From contig CAYVVD010000040.1 of the NCBI GenBank assembly GCA_964454975.1, positions 1-12,339 on the forward strand: DNA of 12,339 bases. Direction: 5' to 3'. This document shows positions 1 to 6,839 of this stretch, in pieces. The stretch comes from CAYVVD01 sp964454975. Lineage in GTDB: Bacteria; Bacteroidota; Ignavibacteria; Kapaibacteriales; UBA2268. Under the pieces are notes generated by a model that was not told the origin of the DNA, did no database searches, and saw only the letters and a list, made by a program, of their open reading frames with translations. Position 1 is the first letter of the stretch, and each line of letters begins with the position of its first letter. The position numbers and the translations under genes are program-made.

Positions 1-1
1 G

Positions 2-85
2 TCGCTTAAGCACCCTCTGACTGATAAAGGCCTTGCTGCGTTCCTGGCTGATTACGAGAAAATGAAAAAGATGAGAGGTGAGTGA
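2..85 (+). CDS. fsa: Transaldolase / fructose-6-phosphate aldolase family protein, C-terminal end (partial)
   Basis: Only the last 27 codons and the TGA stop lie in the window; the gene begins to the left. The visible peptide starts S-L-K and contains HPLTDKGLAAFLADYEKM. The HPLTD-x-GL-xx-FL-xD-(W/Y)-xK pattern is the usual C-terminal signature of the short, about 220-residue transaldolase family (TalC/MipB/FSA). These are cytoplasmic class I aldolases of the non-oxidative pentose phosphate pathway that use a Schiff-base lysine; that lysine is outside the window. The identification rests on this tail alone. Transaldolase and fructose-6-phosphate aldolase activities cannot be told apart from it, so the symbol is provisional. 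The gene faces the minus-strand HTH/LRR pair, with a 112-base gap that holds an inverted repeat. Confidence 0.72.
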   Translation, partial: SLKHPLTDKGLAAFLADYEKMKKMRGE

Positions 86-128
86 GGATTGAATCACTTT
101 TTTCGAAAAAAAGATTGAATACTATTTA

Positions 129-162
129 AGTGTCACACTTCGACTTAGCTCAGTGTGACACT
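129..162. terminator. 11-bp perfect inverted repeat, possible bidirectional terminator
   Basis: AGTGTCACACT (129-139) and AGTGTGACACT (152-162) form a perfect 11-bp stem around a 12-base loop. It lies between two genes that converge: the transaldolase-like gene stops at 85 and the small HTH gene stops at 198. That position suits a shared terminator. There is no clear T-tract directly after either arm, so termination is inferred from position and stem strength. A protein-binding operator is the alternative. Confidence 0.5.
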
Positions 163-197
163 ACTATTCTTACTAAATAAAACAGAAAGTTATCCCT

Positions 198-374
198 CTA
201 CTTCACTGCTTTTAATATTTTGTCAACAGTAGCAGGAGCATAGTAGCTGCACCCGCTTTTAACCAAGTCAGGCTCAACGCCAAGATTCTTGATGGCTTCA
301 TTAACACTCTTCGGGGTAATTTCATGAATTTTAGCAATCTTTCCCGCGCTAAGCATTTCTTCTTTATTGGCCAT
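198..374 (-). CDS. Small helix-turn-helix-like protein (58 aa)
   Basis: A complete 58-codon reading frame runs from ATG at 374-372 to TAG at 200-198. The protein begins MANKEEMLSAGKIAKIHEIT. The stretch from about residue 8 to 31 (SAGKIAKIHEITPKSV and then NEAIKNLG) has the spacing of a helix-turn-helix: a small-residue start, a turn, and a second recognition-like helix. It is followed by EPDLVKSGCSYYAP, which resembles the wing and tail of small MerR- or excisionase-like DNA-binding proteins. A Shine-Dalgarno-like GAGG lies a few bases before the ATG. The frame starts 11 bases after the stop of the leucine-rich-repeat gene on the same strand, so the two are probably co-transcribed. DNA binding is an inference from the fold pattern; the target is unknown. 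It might act on its own operon, whose promoter region carries a 9-bp inverted repeat. Confidence 0.72.
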   Translation of the reverse strand: MANKEEMLSAGKIAKIHEITPKSVNEAIKNLGVEPDLVKSGCSYYAPATVDKILKAVK

Positions 375-385
375 TTTGTCCTCGT

Positions 386-1321
386 TTATTCCCAGATAAT
401 CTTTGTATCAGGCAGAAATTCGTGTATTCTTTCCTTAGCCTGAGTGCTGAATGAGTTCTTGCAAAGGTCCAAAACAGCAAGTTTCTCAAGTTTTTTAACC
501 GATTCGGGCAGGCTTGCAAGGTCATTAAAGCTTAGTACAAGCTCATTCAGGCTGGTCAGGTTGCCGAAGTCCTCAGGCAAAACTTCCAGGTCGTTTTCAT
601 AAAGCAGGAGTTTTTCGAGAGATGCCAATTTCGTGAAACCGTCAGGCAGTCTTGTCAGCAGGTTCTTGTAAAGCCTTAGCTTTGAAAGCTTAGTCAGGTT
701 ACCTATGCAATCTGGTAGATGTTCGATATTGTTTTCATGAACTTCAAGTTTTTCGAGGTTCTCACAATTACAGATTGTATCGGGCAATATTTTCAGGTTG
801 TTCCCGGATGCGCGGAGTTTCTGCAGGTTCTTTAGGTTACCAATTGTGTCGGGCAATTCATCTAAATCGTTCTCACTGATGACGAGTTCCAGCAAGTTTT
901 CCAGGTTCCCGATACTGTCCGGCAGCCTCTCAATGCTGTTGTAATTAAGTCCGAGCCTTTCCAGGTTGCTTAGATTACCAATAGAATCCGGCAATTTTGT
1001 TAATTCATTCCAGCTTACTACAAGAGTATGCAGCTTCTTCATTTCGCCTATTGAATCAGGGAGACATTCGATTTTATTCCCGCTCAATTCAAGTTTCTGT
1101 AGATTTGTGAGAAGCCCGATTTCTTCAGGGATTGATGTTAGTTGGTTGTTCCAAAGGATTAATTCTTCGAGGTTTACAAAATTCAGTATTTCGCGAGGGA
1201 ATTCTTCAAGGTCCTTAAAGTGCAGGTCCAGTTTATAGACAATAGTAGGGCTTTTCATACCCTCTTTGATTGAATGGAAAGTCAATATGTCCGAGACCTG
1301 CTTGTTTGAGTCGTTTTTCAT
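386..1321 (-). CDS. Cytoplasmic leucine-rich-repeat protein (311 aa)
   Basis: Residues 51-280 are exactly ten tandem 23-residue leucine-rich repeats with no insertions or deletions. The pattern is LxxLxLxxNxLxxLPdxIGNLxN. An incomplete first repeat lies at about 29-50. The C-terminal cap (281-311) ends ERIHEFLPDTKIIWE, the usual closing helix of bacterial LRR proteins. The LP-D-S-I-G-NL form is the plant/SHOC2-like and bacterial intracellular class rather than internalin type. No signal peptide, membrane segment or sorting domain is seen, so a cytoplasmic scaffold or protein-binding role is likely; the partner is unknown. The start is well supported: AGGAGG lies at 1332-1327 (minus strand), six bases before the ATG. 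It is transcribed divergently from the M1 peptidase gene and is followed by the small HTH gene. No enzymatic domain is fused to the repeats. Confidence 0.9.
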   Translation of the reverse strand: MKNDSNKQVSDILTFHSIKEGMKSPTIVYKLDLHFKDLEEFPREILNFVNLEELILWNNQLTSIPEEIGLLTNLQKLELSGNKIECLPDSIGEMKKLHTLVVSWNELTKLPDSIGNLSNLERLGLNYNSIERLPDSIGNLENLLELVISENDLDELPDTIGNLKNLQKLRASGNNLKILPDTICNCENLEKLEVHENNIEHLPDCIGNLTKLSKLRLYKNLLTRLPDGFTKLASLEKLLLYENDLEVLPEDFGNLTSLNELVLSFNDLASLPESVKKLEKLAVLDLCKNSFSTQAKERIHEFLPDTKIIWE

Positions 1322-1326
1322 CTTTT

Positions 1327-1332
1327 CCTCCT
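1327..1332 (-). promoter_or_regulatory. Strong ribosome binding site of the LRR gene
   Basis: The plus strand reads CCTCCT here, so the minus strand carries a full AGGAGG followed after six bases by ATG. It fixes the start of the LRR gene. It is the strongest Shine-Dalgarno sequence in the window. Confidence 0.75.
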
Positions 1333-1374
1333 GCTTCGAGCATGTTAGTTTATCTTTGTTTTAATTTACTTAAT

Positions 1375-1400
1375 TGTTTAATTTCTTGCCTAATTAAACA
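1375..1400. promoter_or_regulatory. 9-bp perfect inverted repeat in divergent promoter region, candidate operator
   Basis: TGTTTAATT (1375-1383) and AATTAAACA (1392-1400) are perfect inverted copies separated by 8 bases. They sit in the 146-base gap between the divergently transcribed LRR/HTH pair and the M1 peptidase gene, where both promoters should lie. A dyad of two 9-base half-sites with centres 17 bases apart is typical of a dimeric regulator site. The arms are AT-rich, so a chance palindrome is possible. There is no T-tract suggesting a terminator. Confidence 0.4.
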
Positions 1401-1467
1401 CGGTATATTCCACACTTCAAAGTAATAAAAAAAAAGAATTAAAACGGGAAAAAAGCGGAAAGATTGA

Positions 1468-3402
1468 ATGAAAAAACTACAATATTTACTTGCCCTGCTG
1501 ATTTGTGCAATAAATTTGCATTCAGAACAATTTTTTGAAACGCCTCCCGGCCCGCTTGAATTTGGCGAATTACCTTTCGATGTTCAGTCATATGAGGCTA
1601 ACATCACCTTGAAAGATATATCAACATTGGAAATAAGCGGTGTAGTAATTGCAGATGTCCGCTGGAACTTCAATGATAAAGACAAGTCATTTTATTTTCA
1701 CCTTGAGGGGCTTGAGATAGATTCTGTAGTTAAGGACAGTAAAAAAGTAATTTATAAAGAATTTGGCCAACCCGGAGAGGATGGTCATTATTTTGATGTA
1801 AGCAACACCGGAACAAATTTTTCTTCAGCCATTGCAATCTATTACCACGGTAAACTAAGTTCTGAAGGCGGAAACCTGGACTGGGGAGGTATTCATTATG
1901 AGGATTCTACTCTTTATGCACTCGGCGTCGGGTTTAAATCGCCGTATGTATCAACAACACGCCATTGGATGCCCTGCTTCGATCACCCTTCTGACAAAGC
2001 TGTTTTTAAGGCTGAATTTACAGTTGACCCGGGAATGGTGCTCGCTTCAACAGGTATATTAAGCGGGGTAATAAAGGAAGAGGATTGGAAATATACGTGG
2101 CAGCATTTTTACCCATGCGCAACATACATGCTAACCTTTGCTGTAAGCGATTTTGAACAGGTAGTAAAAAACGAGGTTTCCGATGTTCCTCAATTGATGT
2201 ACTTCACAAGGCAGAGGGATAAAGAGGCGAGTGATTTTGCATATTCCAAAGTAGAAGAGATGGCTTCGTGGTTCAGAGAGAGATTCGGCGATTACCCGTT
2301 CGCAAAAATTGGTTATGTAAATACAACAAAAGGTGCAATGGAGCACCAGACAATGATATCCATGCCACTGGCAGGTGTACGGCAGGCTTTCAACAATAAA
2401 GACAGCTATAATCATACGATAGCGCATGAGCTTTCACACCAATGGTTTGGCGGGCTTGTTACCCCTTACGATTTCCGGGATGCCTGGCTCAACGAGGGCT
2501 TCGCCAAATACTGCGAATCGCTGATTGAAGAATTCCGTGGCGGCAAAGAGTCATACTTCGCTAACCTGAGAGCCGATCGTAACCAGTATATGAGTATTGC
2601 AAATTATGAAGGCGTTTTGCCTCTGTATAACTATTCGAGGAATGGACTTTCGTCAAATTACCCCGGGACTATCTACAACAAGGGGGCAATTGTTGTTGCT
2701 ATGCTAAGGCACAAGCTGGGAGACGAGAATTTTTTTGCAGGTATCAGGAAATATCTCGAAGAAAATTCTTATCAAAATGTAACAACTGAAATTCTGAGAG
2801 AAACTCTTGAAGAATCATCTTCTGTGCTTCTTGGGGATTTTTTCGAGCAGTGGGTTTACCGTGCCGGTTGGCCTGTTTTTGACGTGGATGTTCATGTTAC
2901 TCCGCATTTTACTCAAATAGATCTTAGCCAGGAAAATGATGAAAAATATACCAACTTTGATGTTGAGATTAGGATACCATTGATTGGTGGAGGCTTCGAA
3001 TACATTGTTATACCGATTGATGACAATGGTGAAGGTTCTGTCAATGTACCCAACAACATTGATTTCAATTTCGATGCATTGATAAGCGATGGATTCAACA
3101 CGCTGCCCTCCCTTGCGGAATATAGGCGGGCTATTGTAACAGTCGGTGTTGGAGAAGATGAGTTGAGAAACATTCTCAATGTATTTCCGAATCCTTCCGA
3201 CGGAGATATTACGATTACATTCGAAACCAGCCACCCTGCAAAACTTCAGATAGCGGATGTCCTCGGCAGGCAGCTTGAATCCACTGATTATAATGTTCCT
3301 GATTTCTACACTTTGAATTTCAGCGGATTTGCACCCGGTGTCTATATTGTTAATTTGCATACAGACAACAGTACAATATCAAAGAGTGTAGTGGTAAGAT
3401 AG
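1468..3402 (+). CDS. Secreted M1 family zinc aminopeptidase with type IX sorting domain (644 aa)
   Basis: A signal peptide occupies about residues 1-19 (MKK, then a hydrophobic LLALLICAINL core). An N-terminal beta-sandwich domain follows, then the gluzincin catalytic domain. The zinc site is complete: H320-E-L-S-H324, 18 residues, then E343 in the NEG motif; E321 is the general base. Y403 in TIYNKGA fits the transition-state tyrosine. The exopeptidase motif reads GAMEH (289-293) rather than the textbook GAMEN, a variant I recall from bacterial M1 proteins. The C-terminal ~75 residues (about 570-644) begin NVFPNPSDGD and end in a beta-rich KSVVVR tail, a type A sorting domain of the type IX (Por) system. 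The enzyme is therefore probably exported across the outer membrane and processed, releasing N-terminal residues from peptides at the surface or outside. It lacks the large C-terminal helical domain of PepN. GGAAAG precedes the ATG by five bases. The stop is two bases before the next gene. Confidence 0.93.
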   Translation: MKKLQYLLALLICAINLHSEQFFETPPGPLEFGELPFDVQSYEANITLKDISTLEISGVVIADVRWNFNDKDKSFYFHLEGLEIDSVVKDSKKVIYKEFGQPGEDGHYFDVSNTGTNFSSAIAIYYHGKLSSEGGNLDWGGIHYEDSTLYALGVGFKSPYVSTTRHWMPCFDHPSDKAVFKAEFTVDPGMVLASTGILSGVIKEEDWKYTWQHFYPCATYMLTFAVSDFEQVVKNEVSDVPQLMYFTRQRDKEASDFAYSKVEEMASWFRERFGDYPFAKIGYVNTTKGAMEHQTMISMPLAGVRQAFNNKDSYNHTIAHELSHQWFGGLVTPYDFRDAWLNEGFAKYCESLIEEFRGGKESYFANLRADRNQYMSIANYEGVLPLYNYSRNGLSSNYPGTIYNKGAIVVAMLRHKLGDENFFAGIRKYLEENSYQNVTTEILRETLEESSSVLLGDFFEQWVYRAGWPVFDVDVHVTPHFTQIDLSQENDEKYTNFDVEIRIPLIGGGFEYIVIPIDDNGEGSVNVPNNIDFNFDALISDGFNTLPSLAEYRRAIVTVGVGEDELRNILNVFPNPSDGDITITFETSHPAKLQIADVLGRQLESTDYNVPDFYTLNFSGFAPGVYIVNLHTDNSTISKSVVVR

Positions 3403-3404
3403 AA

Positions 3405-4118
3405 ATGTTGAGTGCGGATGAGATAAGAGAGAATTACAGTCAGGTTTCGGAGAGGCTTGGTAATGCATGTATCTCCGCGGGCAGGAATGCTGAAGATGTG
3501 AGGATAATTCCCGTTTCCAAAACTCATCCTGTAGAGCTGATTCTAAATGCAATGGAAGCCGGAATCGGCCTTTTTGCCGAAAATTATGCACAGGAACTCC
3601 GGGATAAATTTGCAGAATTCGAAAGTAAGGGTTATTCAATACCAGAATGGCACTTTATCGGCAATCTTCAGCGCAACAAGGTAAAATATGTTGTACCAGT
3701 TGCATCAATGATTCATTCCGTTGATTCATTCAAAATTGCCACTGAGATACAAAAACAATGCGAAAGGTTTGATAAGTCAATAGACATACTGCTTCAGGTT
3801 AATACATCCGGTGAGGAAAGCAAGTCAGGGTGCGAACCCGGAGAAGTATTCAATCTCTATGAAAAGATTTCGTCACTTGACAGGCTGAATGTCCATGGAT
3901 TGATGACAATTGCAGGGCTATGGGGTGATACTTCCAGGGTGCAGTCAGAATTCAGGTTGCTCAGTGAGTTGAAGGACGAGCTGAATATTAAATTCGAAGC
4001 AGGGTTGAATGAGCTGTCAATGGGCATGTCCGGGGACTTTGAGAAAGCTGTAATGGAAGGCTCCACGATGATTCGCGTCGGTACGGCAATATTTGGCGTA
4101 AGGGATTATTCTAATTAA
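3405..4118 (+). CDS. yggS: YggS/PLPBP family pyridoxal 5'-phosphate homeostasis protein (237 aa)
   Basis: This is a full-length member of the YggS/PROSC (PLPBP) family, which folds as the alanine-racemase-type TIM barrel. It binds PLP without a known enzymatic reaction and buffers free PLP and amino-/keto-acid balance in the cytoplasm. K39 in IIPVSKTHP is the PLP Schiff-base lysine. LFAENYAQE (56-64) corresponds to the usual FGENY-QE motif with A in place of G. WHFIGNLQRNK (82-92), the NTSGE-SKSG segment, HGLMTI and SMGMSGDFEKA with IRVGTAIFG at the end are all hallmarks of the family. Its ATG follows the M1 stop by only two bases, with no clear Shine-Dalgarno, so translational coupling to the peptidase gene is likely. 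Lon follows after ten bases. Confidence 0.95.
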   Translation: MLSADEIRENYSQVSERLGNACISAGRNAEDVRIIPVSKTHPVELILNAMEAGIGLFAENYAQELRDKFAEFESKGYSIPEWHFIGNLQRNKVKYVVPVASMIHSVDSFKIATEIQKQCERFDKSIDILLQVNTSGEESKSGCEPGEVFNLYEKISSLDRLNVHGLMTIAGLWGDTSRVQSEFRLLSELKDELNIKFEAGLNELSMGMSGDFEKAVMEGSTMIRVGTAIFGVRDYSN

Positions 4119-4125
4119 AGAGGAA
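4119..4125 (+). promoter_or_regulatory. Ribosome binding site of lon
   Basis: AGAGGAA just after the yggS stop and four bases before the ATG at 4129 is a good Shine-Dalgarno match. It supports this start and independent ribosome loading on lon within the shared transcript. Confidence 0.6.
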
Positions 4126-4128
4126 GAA

Positions 4129-6591
4129 ATGATAGACGAAAACGATATTATTAATTCTATTGAAAACGCAGATAAAAAAACAGTTGATATCCCTAAAAAG
4201 TTAACTGTGCTCCCCCTAAGGGATATTATTATTTATCCATACATGATTTTTCCAATCCTTATCGGCAGGAGTTCATCCCTGAAAGCAGTTGCCAATGCTG
4301 TCGAAAGGGATAAGTTTATTTTTGTAACTGCACAGAAAAATCCGGCAGTTGAAGAACCGGTTTACACTGACCTATACAAACATGGCACAATAGCAAGGAT
4401 TATGCAGGTACTGCGCTTGCCGAATAACCTACTGAAGGTATTGATTGAAGGCCTTTTCCCCGGACAAATAAAAAGAAAGTATAAAAGCAAGGAATTCCTT
4501 GAAGCAGAGGTGCAGAGAATTTCAAATGATTACGATGAAAATGATAAAGAGTTGAGGGCACTTATCAGGCATACATCCGAGTTGTTTACCACTTACGTAA
4601 AGAACAACTCCAAGCTGCCCCCGGATATAATCGGCGCGTATGAGAATATTGACGATCCCGTTAAAAAGCTCTACTATGCCGCTGCAAACGTAAATTCCAA
4701 GCTTAGCGCAAAGCAGAAAATCCTTGAGAAAAAGCAGCTTGCCCGGCAATACTTTGAGTTGTCAACTATTATTAGTTCAGAGCTTGAATTGCTGGAACTC
4801 GAAGATGAGATTGACACAAAAATTCATGATACTATTCAAAAGACACAAAAGAAATATTACATCCAGGAGCAGATACGCGCCCTGCAGAAGGAACTCGGCG
4901 ACGATGATGACCTAAGCCCCGAAATCGCACAGCTTCGCGAAGGAATTGAAAAGGCAAGAATGCCCAAAAGTGTTCATGCTAAGGCAAATGAAGAGCTGGA
5001 GAGACTGAAAAAGACACCTTCGATGTCGCCTGAATTTTCAGTTAACAGGACTTATATTGAGAGCTTAATAGCCCTTCCCTGGGTAAATAAAACACAAGAT
5101 GACTTAGATATTCGCCATGTAGAAAAAATCCTTGATGAAGACCACTACGACCTTGAGAAGCCTAAAGAGCGGATACTCGAATTTATTTCTGTGCTTAATT
5201 TTGTCGAAAACCTGAAGCGTCAGATAATCTGTTTTGTTGGACCTCCCGGCGTTGGCAAAACCTCGCTTGCGCGTTCGATTGCCCGTGCCCTTGGCAGGAA
5301 ATTTGTCCGTTTTTCGCTTGGCGGCATCCGCGATGAAGCTGAAATAAGAGGCCACAGGCGCACTTACATCGGCGCTATGCCGGGCAAGATAATCCAGTCA
5401 ATGAAAAAGGCAGGCACAGTCAACCCGGTTATACTACTCGATGAGGTTGACAAGATGTCTATGGATTTTCGCGGCGATCCATCATCAGCACTGCTTGAAG
5501 TGCTGGATCCTGAACAGAATATCGCTTTCAACGACCACTACATGGAAGTGGATTATGACTTGTCAAATGTACTGTTCATTACAACTGCCAATGTCCGCTA
5601 CGATATTCCTCTGCCATTGCAGGACAGGATGGAAATTATCGAGCTGAACAGCTACCAGGAACCCGAAAAGCTAATGATTGCCAAAAAGCATATTATACCA
5701 AAACTGCGTGATGAATACGGCATGAGCGAGATTGATGTTGGAATTACAGATGATGCAATATTAAAGATAATCCGCGAATACACGCGTGAAGCAGGTGTGC
5801 GTAACATTGAGCGTAATATCGCTTCAGTTTTTCGTAAGCTGGCAATGGAAATCGTTAAGGATTACGACGGCAGGAAACGCAGTTCATCAAAACCACGAAG
5901 CAAGGCGCTCAGACATAATCCTTATTTCAAGAAAAGCATTAAGGGTAAGGCTTTTGAAATAACACCGACGGAAATAGAAAAATACCTGAAAATCCCTTTA
6001 TACAAATTCAAGAGGGAAGACCTAAGCGACAAAGTTGGAGTGGCTACAGGCCTTGCCTGGACAAGCACCGGCGGAGAGATCCTTCCCGTCGAAGTAACTA
6101 TGATGCCAGGAGCCGACAAGCTTATCCTTACAGGAAAGCTGGGCGATGTTATGAAAGAATCAGCACGTGCGGCGCTTTCATATGTCCGGGCGAATACAAA
6201 AGAATTCGGAATCAGTGAAAAATTCTTTGATAAGAACAAGGAAATTCATATACACGTTCCTGAGGGCGCTATCCCAAAAGACGGGCCTTCGGCGGGCATT
6301 ACAATGACAATAGCTTTGATTTCTGCCGCAACAGGCAGGCCTGCCAAAGGTGATGTTGCGATGACAGGCGAAGTAACACTCCGCGGAAACATCCTCCCCA
6401 TAGGCGGATTAAAAGAAAAGCTGCTTGCGGCAAAACGAATTGGCATTAAAACAGTGTTGGTCCCGGCTGAGAACAAACTTGATATTGAAGATATAAGCGA
6501 GGAAATACGCAAAGGGTTGGACATCCATCTTGTCGAGAACATTAAAGATGCTATACCGGTAATTTTTGGCAAGAAGAAAAGAAGTACTTAA
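4129..6591 (+). CDS. lon: ATP-dependent protease Lon, LonA type (820 aa)
   Basis: Lon is a homohexameric cytoplasmic AAA+ serine protease that unfolds and degrades damaged proteins and selected regulators. The N-terminal substrate-binding domain starts at LTVLPLRDIIIYP (about residues 25-37), followed by a long coiled-coil region (about 190-310). The AAA+ module has Walker A GPPGVGKT (371-378, K377), Walker B ILLDEVDK (D438, E439) and the RPYIGA-like RRTYIGAMPGK pore region. The protease domain has the Ser-Lys dyad: S721 in KDGPSAG and K764 in GGLKEKLLAAKR, the same 43-residue spacing as E. coli S679/K722. The length is near the usual 780-820. One oddity is a very basic linker at about 582-607 (eleven Lys/Arg in 26 residues) between the AAA+ lid and the protease domain. 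It is the third gene of the M1-yggS-lon cluster. No CIRCE-type or sigma32-type heat-shock element was seen directly upstream. Confidence 0.97.
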   Translation: MIDENDIINSIENADKKTVDIPKKLTVLPLRDIIIYPYMIFPILIGRSSSLKAVANAVERDKFIFVTAQKNPAVEEPVYTDLYKHGTIARIMQVLRLPNNLLKVLIEGLFPGQIKRKYKSKEFLEAEVQRISNDYDENDKELRALIRHTSELFTTYVKNNSKLPPDIIGAYENIDDPVKKLYYAAANVNSKLSAKQKILEKKQLARQYFELSTIISSELELLELEDEIDTKIHDTIQKTQKKYYIQEQIRALQKELGDDDDLSPEIAQLREGIEKARMPKSVHAKANEELERLKKTPSMSPEFSVNRTYIESLIALPWVNKTQDDLDIRHVEKILDEDHYDLEKPKERILEFISVLNFVENLKRQIICFVGPPGVGKTSLARSIARALGRKFVRFSLGGIRDEAEIRGHRRTYIGAMPGKIIQSMKKAGTVNPVILLDEVDKMSMDFRGDPSSALLEVLDPEQNIAFNDHYMEVDYDLSNVLFITTANVRYDIPLPLQDRMEIIELNSYQEPEKLMIAKKHIIPKLRDEYGMSEIDVGITDDAILKIIREYTREAGVRNIERNIASVFRKLAMEIVKDYDGRKRSSSKPRSKALRHNPYFKKSIKGKAFEITPTEIEKYLKIPLYKFKREDLSDKVGVATGLAWTSTGGEILPVEVTMMPGADKLILTGKLGDVMKESARAALSYVRANTKEFGISEKFFDKNKEIHIHVPEGAIPKDGPSAGITMTIALISAATGRPAKGDVAMTGEVTLRGNILPIGGLKEKLLAAKRIGIKTVLVPAENKLDIEDISEEIRKGLDIHLVENIKDAIPVIFGKKKRST

Positions 6592-6632
6592 TACCGAGTT
6601 CATGGTTCGAAGAAATGTGTCATGCGTAGTGC

Positions 6633-6659
6633 GAGCTGTCTTACCCGCGAAGGCAGTTC
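6633..6659 (+). terminator. Hairpin downstream of lon, possible terminator
   Basis: Bases 6633-6642 (GAGCTGTCTT) can pair with 6650-6659 (AAGGCAGTTC) around a 7-base loop. The stem has ten pairs, two of them G-U. It lies about 40 bases after the lon stop. No T-tract follows, so intrinsic termination is uncertain; it may instead belong to the structured element beginning near 6667. Confidence 0.35.
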
Positions 6660-6677
6660 CACGATGTAGCAACGGTT

Positions 6678-6839
6678 TACCACTGCCCATGGCGGTGTGG
6701 CTGCGAACGGGCTTGGGCTAAAAGCTGGTGGGCATTAAAAAGCACATCACTTTCCGCCACTACAAAAGTAAATAAAAAGTAAGGAAGTTCCATTTAGCAC
6801 TATCTGCCCACTTGATTTTAGCCCATGTTGGCAGTAGTA
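6678..6839. repeat. ~160-bp element bounded by imperfect inverted repeats (attC- or MITE-like candidate)
   Basis: TACCACTGCCCATGGC (6678-6693) is an imperfect inverted copy of GCCCATGTTGGCAGTAGTA (6821-6839). The reverse complement of the left arm is GCCATGGGCAGTGGTA, and the two align with a few gaps. Just outside the left arm is TAGCAAC (6667-6673); inside the right arm is GTTGGCA (6827-6833). These are roughly complementary, like the outer boxes of integron attC sites. The left arm also makes its own 7-bp hairpin (6681-6687 with 6691-6697), and TGGCGG (6690-6695) pairs with CCGCCA (6754-6759). No convincing reading frame crosses the segment. Its right edge falls where the ATPase fragment loses its homology. 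The identity (cassette recombination site, miniature element or structured RNA) is inference. Confidence 0.45.

Noticed and set aside
98..113. T6-CG-A7 palindrome after the transaldolase-like gene
   Set aside because: A pure A/T run with a two-base centre; it can look like a hairpin but has too little stem strength or context to call.
966..1238. Plus-strand frame across the LRR gene, repetitive in sequence
   Set aside because: Its repeats merely mirror the 69-base periodicity of the leucine-rich repeats on the other strand.
386..1321. Tandem DNA repeats as a possible satellite or CRISPR-like array
   Set aside because: The 69-base periodicity is explained entirely by the coding LRR units, which differ at the DNA level; there are no identical repeats with unique spacers.
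1351..1358. TATCTTTG, matching the Bacteroidota -7 promoter box TAnnTTTG, upstream of the M1 gene
   Set aside because: No TTG/TTTG -33 partner at the right distance. It overlaps the region just upstream of the LRR gene's ribosome site and would leave a leader of about 100 bases.
2815..3360. Minus-strand frame of 181 codons inside the M1 peptidase gene
   Set aside because: It is fully antisense to the sorting-domain end of a well-supported gene, with no recognisable protein pattern.
5922..6572. Two minus-strand frames of about 105 codons over the Lon protease domain
   Set aside because: Shadow frames of a conserved coding region; their serine/proline-rich make-up is an artefact of the opposite strand.
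6409..6690. Minus-strand frame of 93 codons over the end of lon and the following gap
   Set aside because: It runs antisense through the conserved Lon protease domain and shows no domain, signal or ribosome site. Its N-terminal part reads the palindromic element.
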